NCBI RefSeq assembly: GCF_035046485.1
Contig: NC_085136.1
Location: 223,700,853-223,764,852 of the forward strand
From: Aedes albopictus
Taxonomy: Eukaryota; Arthropoda; Insecta; Diptera; Culicidae
Length of the DNA: 64,000 nt
Direction: 5' to 3'
Part shown: in pieces, positions 20,897 to 31,540 of the stretch
Numbering within the stretch: position 1 is the first letter of the stretch
Layout: every line of letters begins with the position of its first letter
Translations under genes and position numbers: made by a program
Notes under the pieces: model-generated
Database searches by the model: none
The model's input: only the letters and a program-made list of their open reading frames with translations
Told to the model about the DNA's origin: nothing

Positions 20897-21840
20897 AATT
20901 CGAGCAGTGTCGCGAAGCATCAGCGTACAAGTCACAAAAAAGCTGATAAACACCAAACTTGTATCACCCTGTCTCTGCGGTTTCTGATTCGCTCTCTCTA
21001 CAGTCGCTAACACCAGAAAAGACAGAATCCCATCATAGTCACCCGGTCACCCTTGTTTTGCTACAATCATCCTGACTTGGATACGGCTCATGTGAGTGTC
21101 ATGACTCTCTCCGTCGCCTCAAGCAGATGTACGCGCAACACAATGAGAGTCTAATAGGGCACTGCATGAAATTCTGTCCTTCTCTTTCACTCTTACAGAA
21201 ATGTTGTAAACAACAAGGCCAGGAAACTTCAAAATCTCATACAAAATCAAAACAATGCAGTGCCCTATAGAGGTGAGGAAGAAGATACTTCGTGTGCGTG
21301 AGATCCGTGTCTGGTGCAAAACATGTCACTACCACAAGCAAAGCGAGCTCCCATAAGAACGCGTGTCAAATAGTGACGTCACTATTTGTGTTTACATTTT
21401 TCTTTGCTTACTAATACATAGCCATCTCTTCTTCTTCCCCACCTGTAATATACTCTCATTGCGCGCTACAGCATGTAAAACTATGCATGTGTATTATCAC
21501 AAGCACGGTACTACGTCATAAATCCTATTCGTTTTGCATAGCTCAGTTTAAACGCATACATTGAGCGCACCACGCAGTTCGCCCTGGCTACGGCAAACGC
21601 TCTCACTTCGCCCGTTATGCATCGTTGCTCAGAGAGATTGATTCTCTAACAAACCGCCTACTCAGCATACTCAGCAACTGCTATCGCTGCAAAGCTGCGA
21701 AGGGTGGAACCCACAAAATGTTTGTCATTCCAGGCATGACATGCTATCTGGTTCGTATCACCTTGGGAAGGGTGACTCCAGAAAGCGGTTCAAGTGATTG
21801 TCTCGTGATGGTCGCGATTATTCGCAAGACTGGTTTCGAG
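20897..21840. mobile_element. hAT-type element, 928 bp, in the satellite
   Basis: The element runs 20905-21832 with ends CAGTGTCGCGAA and the inverse of CAGTCTTGCGAA. The flanking 8-mers AATTCGAG (20897-20904) and GTTTCGAG (21833-21840) match in six of eight positions, a decayed 8-bp duplication. It interrupts the satellite, which resumes at once. An 82-codon open frame at 21625 has no transposase motif. A second small MITE is nested inside. Confidence 0.65.
21155..21267. mobile_element. 113-bp MITE with TA ends
   Basis: TAGGGCACTGCAT at 21155-21167 and its exact inverse at 21255-21267. TA at both ends is the likely duplicated dinucleotide, as for Tc1/mariner-type MITEs. Nested in the 928-bp hAT-type element. 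Confidence 0.85.
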
Positions 21841-22345
21841 TATCTCGCCGGAACTAGCGAAATGCAAAAATGAACCACACTCACGCATGCGATACATCAA
21901 TTCGCGACTTTTTAGGAAAACTTATTAACACTTTGCATGGAGCTAGTCTAAGACCACATCAGGAACAATCGGTACAATCCCGGAACTGGTTCTGGGTGTT
22001 CCACTGGAAGTGGTAAAATGCAAAAGTGATATATACCCATGCAGGCGATACACCAAATCGTGTTGTTTAGGTAACCTAATGTACATTAGCAAAGAAATAG
22101 TCTTAGACTATATTTGGAATACGCGGTAGTGCTCCGGAACCAGTTCGTGGTACCCCACCGAAAGTGACCAAATGTACCATGTGACACATCGAACCACGGC
22201 TTTTTTAATAACCTTAGGGACGGTTAGCTAGTAAATAGGCTCAAATCACATAAAAGCTATCGGTAGGGTTGCAGAACCAGCGTTTGGTGCTTCGCCGGAA
22301 CTACGAAAGTGTATAAAATCAATGCAAGCGATAAATATATGTAAG
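21841..22345 (+). repeat. 150-170 bp satellite array, right block
   Basis: Continuation of the array with landmarks at about 21882, 22038, 22178 and 22325. Phrases CGCCGGAACTA, CATGCGATACATCAA and GGCTTTTTTAATAACC match the left block. The array ends inside a truncated unit. Confidence 0.85.
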
Positions 22346-22494
22346 AGAACAAAATCTTGACAAATTAAACCCAAATACAAACAGACGCCTCACTATACTC
22401 ACTACCTATTGTTCTTGTTTTCAACGGTTGATTAAAGTATTCATCAGTTCGCAAATTGAACGCTCACGGCGCACGCCGCGTTTTTTGCTCCTGT

Positions 22495-22619
22495 TTAACC
22501 TTCCGTAACTCGCGCGGTTGACTACCTGCGTCAGCACCACGCTAATGCTGAGTAAAAAAAGCGAGATTTTTTTTTAACGTGTTGTACAAAATACAACAGC
22601 GCGATCGCTCGAAGGTTAA
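22495..22619. mobile_element. 117-bp piggyBac-type MITE (TTAA sites)
   Basis: The element 22499-22615 starts CCTTCCGTAACTCGCGC and ends with the inverse of CCTTCGAGCGATCGCGC. TTAA lies on both sides (22495-22498 and 22616-22619), the target of piggyBac-superfamily elements. No coding capacity. Confidence 0.8.
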
Positions 22620-23240
22620 CGTTTACCCACTTCCATCGTCTAGCTAAGCCGTGAAGAGATCTTACCAAATCACACAATTTCAGGGGAAAAAACGGCTCTG
22701 ATGCACCAAGAAGCTGTCACGACTAAAAGCGTAGGCGAAAACTGTGCGATTATAACCAATAGTTAAGTTAATGTCCAAACGACAGGCTTTTTATAGCAAA
22801 AGCCACCCGCGATACAGTGTCTTGCAAAAATATCGCCACACATGCAGTGAGTAGACAAAGGTAACTAAAAATGTAAGATAGTAATATCACACTATATCCA
22901 TAGCCGAAGCGAGCGCCATTTCAAATTGAATGGACAATCAAATGTAGAGCACTACCGTTCCGTACAAGAGAACAAAACTTCTGTAAGTAACAGGGTGGGC
23001 CAAAAAAGGTAATGAGAAATTATTCGATCATTCTTATAGATTCCTTAAAAATGGTCAAATACATTACCGAATCCGTCGGAAATTGAAGCAATATTGTTGT
23101 TGCTGCTCTGAAAGACTGCCAAGGCCGGAAAACATAACGTTTCTCTAAATAAATAAGGATACGGTAAGTTCGCTTGAGTTGTATGTGTATTGAATTAGGA
23201 GAAAATACATAAAAGATTCAAAGCAGGAGAAAAAAGACGG
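22620..23240. other. unassigned non-coding DNA
   Basis: No feature recognised. Frequent stops in all frames. Confidence 0.4.
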
Positions 23241-23312
23241 ATCAGACATTGAACCCAGGATCTTCCGCAAACGAATCTGAAACGGTAGCCACTGGACCGC
23301 CTATCCCGTCTA
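23240..23312 (-). mobile_element. tRNA-like (SINE-related) segment
   Basis: On the minus strand GGTCCAGTGGCTACCG resembles an A box and GATCCTGGGTTCAATGTC a B box, at tRNA-like spacing. The acceptor arms do not pair well, so a SINE or tRNA relic is preferred over a working tRNA gene. Confidence 0.4.
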
Positions 23313-24125
23313 TAACAAATGAGTCTATGGCAAATGATTCATACGATAAACAAACCATTCATAATCCTTGCTACTGCTGAATTTCTGTAGCTGCTTTTTT
23401 CGCATAGAATGTTATCCAATATTCCACGAACAGAACCCAAGCAGAACATTCCAATGGCAGACCAGCAGCAGGCCAACTTCGTACAGAGCACGAACCTTCT
23501 CCCATATGAAATACCAGCGAGCGGAAGTAAAACCAGGCTTTCGAAACAATTTGCATTCGCACAGGCACAGCAAGCACTCCGGGCGTGTGGGCACTGCAAA
23601 TTCAATCCCTCGCAAATATTGATTTTCTCAAATACCGGCCGCACCATCATCATCGTTGTTCGCTTCGCTCGACCTGGTTCCTATACATATGTGTTGTTCG
23701 CATTTTCCTGCCGACTGACCAACCAACCGACTGACCGACGACGGACCGTCGTCCTAGGGATAATTTGTGAATGTGGTCTTTCTGGGGGTTCATCCACATT
23801 TCAACAACCAACCGCAGATATGCCGCTTCTGTATAGGGAAGGATGGGGGTAAAATTGGGTTAAAGCGATTTAAAATATCGTTTTATTCTACACCATTATT
23901 CCTCCTCTCAAAATAAGAGCTCATTTTGTTGAAAATAAAGACAGCACAAATCATTAACAGTTTGTATGGGAATTACGGTGGAAAAAACTGTGTTTTTCAT
24001 TCAATCGACTGTAACATTTTCTCAAGTGTCGTAAAGGGTGAGTTAAACCCTGGTACTTCTGTGCCACTCAATCAGCTACATTTTTTCATAAGTTTGCAGC
24101 AATTTTCAATCAAATCTACTCTCAT
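23313..24125. other. unassigned DNA with a 147-codon open frame
   Basis: An open frame at 23409-23852 (plus) has no recognisable domain, signal or homology by eye. Two shorter antisense frames overlap it, which argues against real coding use. Composition is less AT-rich than the flanks. Confidence 0.35.
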
Positions 24126-24700
24126 TTAGGGAGATGCTTCCTCCCGTAGTTCCTTCGCAAACTTCAGGATTTCTTCGAGTTTTCTTCTTCCTCAGATTTT
24201 TTGAGAAAACTCATAAGCGTTATCTGAGAGAATACCAAAACAAATTTCTGATAAATCCCTTTATGTTTTCTAAGTGAAATCCTTGAAGAAACTCCTTGAG
24301 AAATTCCAGGAATTATTTCTGAAAAAAAATCCTGTAAGAATCTTTTGGAATAACAGTAAAAATTTCTAGAGGAGTTACCGAATAAACAAGGGGAGAAAAA
24401 CCCAAGTTAATTGGAAAGGAAATTGTTTTCGGAGAAATTCCCGAATAAATGCCTGTGAAAATTATAGAATCTTTTGGAGAAACTGCTGAAGGTATACCTG
24501 ACAGATTTTTCGAAATGATTTAAAAAGACATCTAGATGTAATTCCAGAAGGAATCACAGAAGAAATCTAAATGAATTCCTAGAGGAACTGTCAGAGGAAC
24601 AGAAATCCTTAAGAAATTGCCGTAGAACCTCCTGAAGGAATTTCAGAAGAAATTCCTGCAGTAAACAAGAAAAATGCTTAGAATAATCCTGCGATCAGCA
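24126..24700. repeat. degenerate GGAATTCC-type repeat tract
   Basis: Loose recurring phrases AAATTCCAGGAATT, GGAATTTCAGAAG, TTCCTAGAGGAA at irregular spacing. Same family as 27.4-29.9 kb. Confidence 0.7.
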
Positions 24701-24746
24701 AAAAAAAAACAATAATGAGCCTTTTTCCTAACATTTATTATAATAT

Positions 24747-25994
24747 AGGTGGGTAATTCTCGCTGAGATCGGCCCACTATTTACACCTTGTCTTCAAAAA
24801 TGTTTAAGGTGGCAATTTTCTGAAAGTCCTCGCTTAAAAAGTAAGGAAAATGCATTTCGTTACTCAAATTGATGGACCCCCCGTTAGTTAGAGCCACAAC
24901 AATTTTTGCAGACCTCTCGATTTTGGTCAAATGGTGTCTCATTTAAACCGTTATAACTCGAAAGTTTCTCCAAAAACCATCTCAAAACAAATTGTCGTTG
25001 AAACAAGGAAAGATAGAGCTACTATTTACAATAATAAAAAGTTGGGTCGGCCATATTGATTTTGGCCGCCATCTTGGATTTTTATACCAAAACATATTTT
25101 TCACCATGATGGCAACCACCGATTTTCAAAATTTTTGCATCAAATGAAAGCTGAGACATTTATGCATAACATATCAAAAAATTAGAGATGTATTTTTTTT
25201 TCTTTCAAAAGTTATCTGCCGTTTTGTAAATCATAACACTTTTGCGCACAGGGCCCGGTGTCGGCCGTTTACATAAATGCAGCGTTATTTCGCAGTGTTT
25301 ACGAAAACTAATTTTTCAAATCTGACCCCTCTAATGGAAAGCTGAAGGTTTGAGCTTTTCAAAACACTAAAAAAGTTATAAAAGCAATGCTTGCATCATT
25401 ACGAAACAGTCAAAAACGGAAACGAACTTCCGTTTTGCCCAAATTTTGCGGCAGGTCCCTTTGTGCATACATGCAGGCGTAAACTCGGATGCTGTTGCAT
25501 GTCGTTTCCGGTGTGCATGGAAATGTATGGAGAAAACGTGGCTTAATTAACAAAACTGCAGATAACTTTTGATAGAAAACAAGACATCTTTAATTTTTTT
25601 GATATGTTATGTAGAAAAATGTCTCAGCATTCAATCGATGCAAAAATTTTGAAAATCGGTGGTTGCCATCATGGTGAAAAATCAATATGGCCGACCCAAC
25701 TTTTTATTACTGTAAATAGTAGCTCTATCTTTCCTTGTTTCAACGACAATTTGCTTTGAGGTTGTTTTTGGAGAAACTTTCGAGTTATAACGGTTTAAAT
25801 GAGACAACCTTTGACCAAAATCGAGGGGTCTGCAAAAATTGTTGTGGCTCTAACTAACGGGGGGTCCATCAATTTGAGTAACCAAATGCATTTTTCTTAC
25901 TTTTTTAGCGAGGACTTTCAGAAAATTGCCACCTTAAACATTTTTGAAGACAAGGTGTAAATAGTGGGCCGGTCTCAACCAGAGTTACCCAGGT
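24747..25994. mobile_element. 1240-bp long-TIR element with AGGT duplication
   Basis: 24751 to about 25230 is repeated inverted at about 25540-25990 with few differences. The ends are GGGTAATTCTCGCTGAGATC and the inverse of GGGTAACTCTGGTTGAGACC. AGGT flanks both sides (24747-24750, 25991-25994), a 4-bp duplication. The unique centre holds no transposase. Arms include the shared phrase TAGTAGCTCTATCTTTCCTT. Confidence 0.88.
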
Positions 25995-26056
25995 AACAAA
26001 ATTATAACAAAACTTGTTTTATTTATTCAAACAGATGTACACAACATTTATTGTAT

Positions 26057-26694
26057 AACACAGCTAGAGGTGGGCAAAACGGCTCACTTCAGTGATCGGA
26101 TTCGAACCGGATCCATCACATTAGTGAACCGGATCGTTTGAGCAGATCAGCGGCTCAGTTATGGAATGAATGACCAAGCTTCGCCGAACCAAATGGGATT
26201 GCTTGCTTCCAAAATATTCTCTCAAACACATCAAGTGACACTCATTCTCTTGGTCTGTTATAACATACCCGCATTATCTCTCTCCCAGCGCCAGCACCAC
26301 ACATCACACTGAATACTGCTGGAAGAACCGAACGAAAGAAATAAATGATAATGTGTGAGTTCGTGTTCGAGTTCGGGTTGTTCGGATCTGCTCTGTCCAG
26401 ACTGCCTTGTGCCTGTGTTGTTTGCGGGTTGCGGCTGCATGGCCAGGGGGAGGGAACTGGACAACCGCTATAGGTTGCGCATGCTTGGCGCAAAAAACAC
26501 GCTTCGCAGAGCTGTGTTTTGGAAATTAACTAGAGCAAAACAAAGAGAACCTATCGGTTCCTTTAGGCTCTTTCTCACAGAAGCATCTAAAGTAGTGATC
26601 CGGGTCTATCTATAAAAGATCCACAGCTCACTCACTTTACTGATCCGAATCTTTTGAACGGATCCGGATCTGATTGCCCATCTCTAAACACAGC
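26057..26694. mobile_element. 622-bp hAT-type element with perfect 8-bp TSD
   Basis: The element 26065-26686 begins TAGAGGTGGGCAAA and ends with the inverse of TAGAGATGGGCAAT, the familiar hAT-type terminus. AACACAGC is duplicated exactly at 26057-26064 and 26687-26694. The subterminal regions carry repeated GATCCGGATC and GGCTCACT motifs in both orientations, possible transposase-binding sites. Open frames lack hAT dimerisation motifs, so it is non-autonomous. Confidence 0.93.
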
Positions 26695-26869
26695 GCAACA
26701 TTTTTTTTGTCTCAAGAGCAAACGTATGTGTCTCTGACAGATTTTGGGCCGCTGAATCCGAATCCGAGCTCAGATTTGCTCCAGCACTCACATCACAATT
26801 TCGAGTTTTGTATACCTCAATTTATAGGGCAGAATATGCGATTTTGGGCTTTTTTTGACTGCAAGCCAT

Positions 26870-27183
26870 GAGGCATGGAAATATTATTTTTATGCTTTCA
26901 AAATATAAATTGGTCAATTAACATCTATACTTAACCACTAATGCATAATATTTCGTTCTACCAAATCAAATTTGGAATATTTAAGCATTTTATGTTAGTA
27001 TGTAAACTTGCATGCAACTTTTGATGGGTGACTTGTATGGGAAATATCGTAGCTAACATAAATCGCTTAAATCTATCAAATTCGATGTGGTAAAACGAAA
27101 TATTCAGCATGAGTCGTTAATTTAGATAATATTTGACCAATTTACCTTTTGATTGCTTAAAAAATAATTTTCATGCTTTAGGC
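26870..27183. mobile_element. palindromic MITE, about 310 bp
   Basis: GGCATGGAAATATTATTTTT at the left pairs with an inverted ATGAAAATTATTTTTTAAGC at the right, and AAATTGGTCAA and AATATTTCGTTCTACCA recur inverted with few changes. No coding capacity; target duplication unresolved. Confidence 0.7.
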
Positions 27184-27286
27184 GAAACTGGAAGCATTTC
27201 CTCACTTTTTGTTTTTTGTTTTTTTTTTTTATTAAATAACGAAGCAATATTTTCAAAATCGGTTTTCGTGCACATGTAGAGTATGC

Positions 27287-27408
27287 ATCAAGGTATCTTC
27301 TGAATTTTTTTGTGGTGGAAAATTTTTGAACAAAATTTCACAAAAAAATGATTTCTGCAAAAATGAAAAACATTTTCCACCACAAAAAAAATCAGAAGAT
27401 ACCTTGAT
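27287..27408. mobile_element. 122-bp short inverted-repeat element
   Basis: ATCAAGGTATCTTCTGA followed by TTTTTTTGTGGTGGAAAA at the left recurs inverted at the right with one or two mismatches. The loop is AT-rich. It sits at the edge of a GGAATTCC-type tract. Confidence 0.8.
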
Positions 27409-27429
27409 CCACCTCGACGTAATTTGTAA

Positions 27430-29480
27430 ATTCCCGATTCAACGCCTTAGTCGATCCTCAGCATTCTTCGACAATTTTCTCGACGAAATTTCTGAAGGAT
27501 ATCTTACAGGAACGCACGAAGGAACTCTTTGAAACATTTCTGAAGGAACTCCAGTAAAGATGTCTTACTGTGTGCGCTTTAGGAGGAACTGCAGGACGAT
27601 TACCTGGAGGGTTTCCATAGAATGGAGAAAAACCGAGCTACTTCCTGGAGGAACTCCCGAAGTAGTTTCTGGAGAAATTCCCGAAGTAAAGCTTGCAAGC
27701 ATTCTTGTAGGAGAAATGGAGAAATTTTCGTAGGAGCACTGCGTAATATACTGCTCGAGGTTAATCTTGTGTGGGCAGTGTCGGAGAAACTTTTTACAGC
27801 ATGATTCTGTTTGGACTCCAGGAGGTACTTCATAGGTACTCTGGAGGACAATACCGTTAGATGAATTTCTGAATAAACTCATGGAGATTTTTTGAAAGGA
27901 ACCACTGGTGAAAATCCAGATTTTTTTTCTAGAGAAATCAGGGAAAATTGCGAGATGATAATCTGAAAATTTCTATAGATTCCTTAGAATAAATTGCTTG
28001 AAGAGTATTAGAAATTATTTCCCGAAACACCTCCGAAAAAAAAAAGAAAACATTGAGAAGTTCTCGTAACAACTCATGGAGGAACGGTTGAAGGAAGGTT
28101 TGAAGAATGTTCCAAATGAATTCTTGGAAAAAAAATTAGGGCACATCTAGAGGTATTCTAGATGACATGTTTTCTAGAATCAGCTGAAAGATGTATCGCG
28201 GAACTCGTGAAGAAATATCCGATGGGACTCTTTAGGAAGTTTTCGAGCCAGTTTTTGACGATTTTTTCGGAAATACTCCTGAATATATTTCTGAAGGATC
28301 TCTGAGAAATTTTCGAAAACATCAAAAAAAGATCCAAGGAATTTTCCAATAACTCCAAAAGCAATATCCACAAGAACTGCCAGAAGAATTTTCAAATGGT
28401 AATTCCGGAAAAACTGTTGCAGAAATTCTCGAAAAAACTCTATTAATAATTCCTCTAGGAACTTTTGTAAACACTCTAGAACAAAACTTCTGGGTGAATT
28501 CTTGAAGAAAGCACTAGCAAAATTCAGTAGGAATTCTCGGATGCATTGTCTAGGTAACAGCTGGAGAAATTACCGGAGGAACTACTGAAGGAATAACACA
28601 ACTTAAGAATTGATTTCCTTTGCAACTCATAGATAAATTTAAAAAGGAACTTCTGGAGGAATCCCAGGAGAAAGTTTTATGAAAAAAAAAAAACTGGAGG
28701 AGTTTCCGACTTAACTTCTAAAGAAATTTCCGAATGAACTCGCCTAAGTTATCTAATGGGTTCTTTTTGAGAAACTGTAGAGAGATTTCCAGATGCATTT
28801 CTTAAAGGACTTTCCGAAGGACTTGCTTGAAAAAAGGGTAACTCCTGGGGAAATTTTCTAACCTTCGGAGGAATTCCTGTTTGAACCTACAGAATTTCCA
28901 AATAAACTGATACAGGATTCCCGAAGGAACTTCTGGAAGAGCTTTATGTGGAATTTCTGGATGAATTTTCCATGGAAGATTTTTCGAAGGAGCTGCTCAA
29001 AGAATTTCAGAAGAGACTGCTTGAGAGAAATTTATTTGGCGACTCTATCAAAAAATCCAAATAAAAATTATTTCAGTAATTTGTCCATGCATTCAAGGAC
29101 AAGGACATCTTCTATGGATTGTTTTTTTTTTCAAAGTTGACCAATGGATTCGTGCAGTAATTTATACGGGAATTCAGTCTTAAAATCTACCATAGTTTTC
29201 TCCCGTGTTTTTTTTTAGAATTTGTTCTCGGAGTTCCTCCGATTTTTTTTTTCAGAAATTGTTTAAGTAATTCCAAAAGAAATTCTTACAATTGTAATAG
29301 AATACTTGCAGTTGTAATAAAAATATCACCTAGAATGTCTTTATAGATCCGTGCAGATTTTTTTCAAACATTTTTCCTGGGATATTTTAGAAGTTCTTCC
29401 AGAAAATGCACTTAAGGAATCGATGACGGAATGTCCTTGAAGAATTGTCTCAAAAACTCCTTCGACGAAACTCCTGGAGA
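27430..29480 (+). repeat. degenerate GGAATTCC-type repeat, 2 kb
   Basis: Purine-rich plus strand with recurring GGAGGAACT, GAAGGAATTCC, GAGAAATTTCC and AAGAACTTCTGGAGG phrases, spaced about 12-30 bases but without a fixed period. Related in wording to the 24-bp minisatellite unit at 36.2 kb. It breeds many short open frames on both strands, none convincing. Confidence 0.8.
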
Positions 29481-29484
29481 TACA

Positions 29485-29680
29485 TTTGGAAACTCTTAGG
29501 AGATGATGATGATGAAGCTGGGGTTGTTAGTGGAATATCCGTTAGTAAAAAGAAAATAGTGTTAAGTACTGTTTCTTTGAATTCCACTTAGAATTTGGAT
29601 CCTTTGACAGATACGCATTTCGACCACAACTGTAAGGTCGTCTTCAGTGTCTTGTAGAAGAAATTATTGAGAAAGTTGTG
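29485..29680 (-). mobile_element. Penelope-like / retrozyme-like fragment
   Basis: A 0.2-kb unique patch inside degenerate repeat carries a hammerhead-like fold on the minus strand and the phrase GGAATATCCGTTAGTAAAAA. No protein motif. Its similarity in plan to 1085-1360 and 4727-4926 suggests the same class of element. Confidence 0.4.
29606..29651 (-). ncRNA. hammerhead-ribozyme-like motif, slightly irregular
   Basis: Read on the minus strand: stem I GACA with TGTC; core CTGAAGA; stem II GACC with GGTC around a 10-base loop; GAAA; a short stem III; AUC cleavage triplet. One extra C sits between the first core block and stem II, or alternatively stem II takes up the G of GAAA. Activity is therefore doubtful. 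Confidence 0.45.
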
Positions 29681-29985
29681 GAAGAATTCCTACACAAAAA
29701 ATCCTGGAAAAAATTCTGAAGTTATCTCTGGAGCGATTCCTGGATGAATGGTTAATACCTAGAAAATATCCGTTACAACTCAATGACACTCCGAAGAAAT
29801 TATGCAAGTAATTCCAATGAAAAAAAAAATGTTTTGAGAAATTTGTGGAGGAATTCCTGGAAAAATCCTTGTAGAAATTTCTGAAGGAATCTTAAAAAAA
29901 AGTCCTGCATACATCGCAGACACCAACACTTGAGGAGTTCCTTGAAATCCTGGAGTATTTTCTGATCAAAGCTTTGGGGCTGTCC
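29681..29985 (+). repeat. degenerate GGAATTCC-type repeat tract
   Basis: Continuation of the same family: GGAAGAATTCC, GGAGGAATTCCTGGAA, GAAATTTCTGAAGGAATC. Confidence 0.7.
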
Positions 29986-30004
29986 ATTGCCTGCTTAAAA
30001 TTTT

Positions 30005-30247
30005 TACACACCAAATTTTTTGAAATGCTTCCAGCACAAAAAAAATCAGCAAAATAAATTGCTGAATTTCAGCAAAATTTTTACTGAGTATCAGCACAAC
30101 GTTGCTGATCAACTGCCAAAATTGCGGCATGGTTCAGCAAGTTGAAAAATAATTGCTGATACTCAGTAAATTCGTATTGCTGAATGAAATCAGCACAAAA
30201 CAAAATCAGCAAAATTTGCTGAATACCAGCAAACAAAATTTGCAGTG
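30005..30247. mobile_element. MITE with internal CAGCA-rich arms
   Basis: The right end CAAATTTTGTTTGCTGG (minus strand) parallels the left end, and ATCAGCAAAAT, TGCTGAAT and ACTGAGTATCAGCA phrases appear in both orientations across the element. Repeated TCAGCA/TGCTGA words give many alternative foldbacks. No coding capacity. Confidence 0.65.
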
Positions 30248-30350
30248 TAGGGTTTCATTCAAAAAACTTACAAGGAGGGGTGGAGATGCGAAAAAATGGT
30301 TAAAATTTTCCTCCGTAATGAATGGACAGTCTCTTTGGCAGAACTCCTGG

Positions 30351-30491
30351 ACAAGCCCGTGTGCAGAAGTGGCGCCAAGGGAGGGGTTTTTCCCAATTTC
30401 GGCAAAGGGCGGAGGGGTGAAGCGTTGGGGGCGGGGGGGGGGGAGGGGTTAACACCCAAAACCCCCGCCCCGCCTTGTGCACAGGCTTGCC
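30351..30491. mobile_element. G-rich MITE with CAAGCCCGTGTGCA ends
   Basis: CAAGCCCGTGTGCAGAA at the left and the inverse of CAAGCCTGTGCACAAGG at the right. The interior has several G runs, including 10 or more consecutive G near 30435-30446, followed by C runs, so it could form a G-quadruplex or a strong hairpin. Pro-rich and Gly-rich open frames here are composition artefacts. Confidence 0.65.
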
Positions 30492-30639
30492 TGAAGATAC
30501 CTCTGACGGAATTCTCAGAAAAATGTCTTTTACAATTTCTGAAGAGATTTCTAAACTGGAGAAATTTCTGAAGGAAATTCGGCAAAAACGAAAAGAAAAA
30601 CATGAAGGAATTCTTTGGAAAACCACTAACAGTTATTTA

Positions 30640-30775
30640 GGCAACGAGTTGAAAAAAGATGATTTTTTTTCAGTACGAGTCGTACATTTATCCAACGAGG
30701 CTTGCCTAGTTGGATAAATACGAAGAGTGCTGAAAAAAATCGAGTTTTGCAACGTGTTGAATACAAGATTTTATG
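30640..30775. repeat. self-complementary TCGTACATT module, copy 1
   Basis: TTTTTTCAG, ACGAGTCGTACATT, ATCCAACGAGGCTTGCC, AGTTGGATAAAT and GTGCTGAAAAAAATCGAGTTTTGCAACG occur in this order; the outer CAGYAC and GTGCTG parts and the inner ATCCAAC and GTTGGAT parts pair, giving a nested hairpin. A second copy is at 31010-31130. Confidence 0.8.
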
Positions 30776-31009
30776 CAAATACTTTTTTCATTATACAACT
30801 CATTTTAATTGCATAATATGTATTAATAACGCAACTCAAATGAGTTATTCTTTGCATTATTTACATTATGTAATTTTTTTTTCATTATGCAATTCATTTG
30901 AGCTGCATAATGAATCAGTGCGGAAAAGAAGGTCATTATGATATTGAAATGAGAAGTATAAAACAGAAATAATAATACTGAATTGCATAATAGTTATTTA
31001 TGCAACAAG

Positions 31010-31130
31010 TTGCAAAATTAAGATTTTTTCAGCACGAGTCGTACATTAATCCAACGAAGCTTGCCGAGTTGGATAATTAGGCCGAGTGCTGAAAAAATCG
31101 AGTTTTGCAACGAGTTGCATACAAAGCTTT
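31010..31130. repeat. self-complementary TCGTACATT module, copy 2
   Basis: Same ordered blocks as copy 1 (CAGCACGAGTCGTACATT, ATCCAACGAAGCTTGCC, GAGTTGGATAAT, GTGCTGAAAAAATCGAG) with a few substitutions, in direct orientation. The spacer between copies (30776-31009) is AT-rich with TGCATAAT words. Confidence 0.8.
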
Positions 31131-31479
31131 TGCAATTGCGAAAAATACCCATTCAGGATAATCTTTCTAGCTTCACAAACATGAAATCAGGTAGAACCAC
31201 GTGGAAACTCTCATGCACGACAGCGCGACTGTTATGTTTGATCAGGTAGGCTATGGCGTAGTAGGTGTAACAGATTTTCATTCTTCCGCCGTCATCAAAC
31301 AGCAGTATGAACAAGAGAAGGGAGTTTCAGCTAGTATTTCTATGCCAGATCTGCACTAAACTAAATCTTCCTGATTCGAACGAGTGCTCAGTGGATGTAG
31401 CCGCAACAGCTGTACCAACGGAAAATGTATCAGTTAGTAAAACGTGTGCGTAAGCAAAGGTGCCGAAAAGAGCTACTTT

Positions 31480-31540
31480 TCAGTACTCAAAAGAGTGCCG
31501 AAAAGTAGCACTTTTCGGCACTTTTGCTTTGGTGAAGAAA
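31480..31540. repeat. GTGCCGAAAAGTAGC palindrome cluster
   Basis: GTGCCGAAAAG and CTTTTCGGCAC appear in several nearby copies in both orientations, forming a hairpin around AGTAGCACTTTT. Probably a small dispersed inverted repeat. Confidence 0.6.

Noticed and set aside
23409..23852. 147-codon frame as a host gene
   Set aside because: No recognised domain, overlapping antisense frames and no splice or promoter evidence; kept only as an unassigned region.
27430..29480. Multiple small proteins in the degenerate repeat tract
   Set aside because: Frames are short, on both strands, and have the Lys/Glu/Phe bias of the repeat; they start and stop at random within units.
30268..30626. Pro-rich / Gly-rich open frames near 30.3-30.6 kb
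   Set aside because: They are created by G and C runs of a MITE and by neighbouring degenerate repeat.
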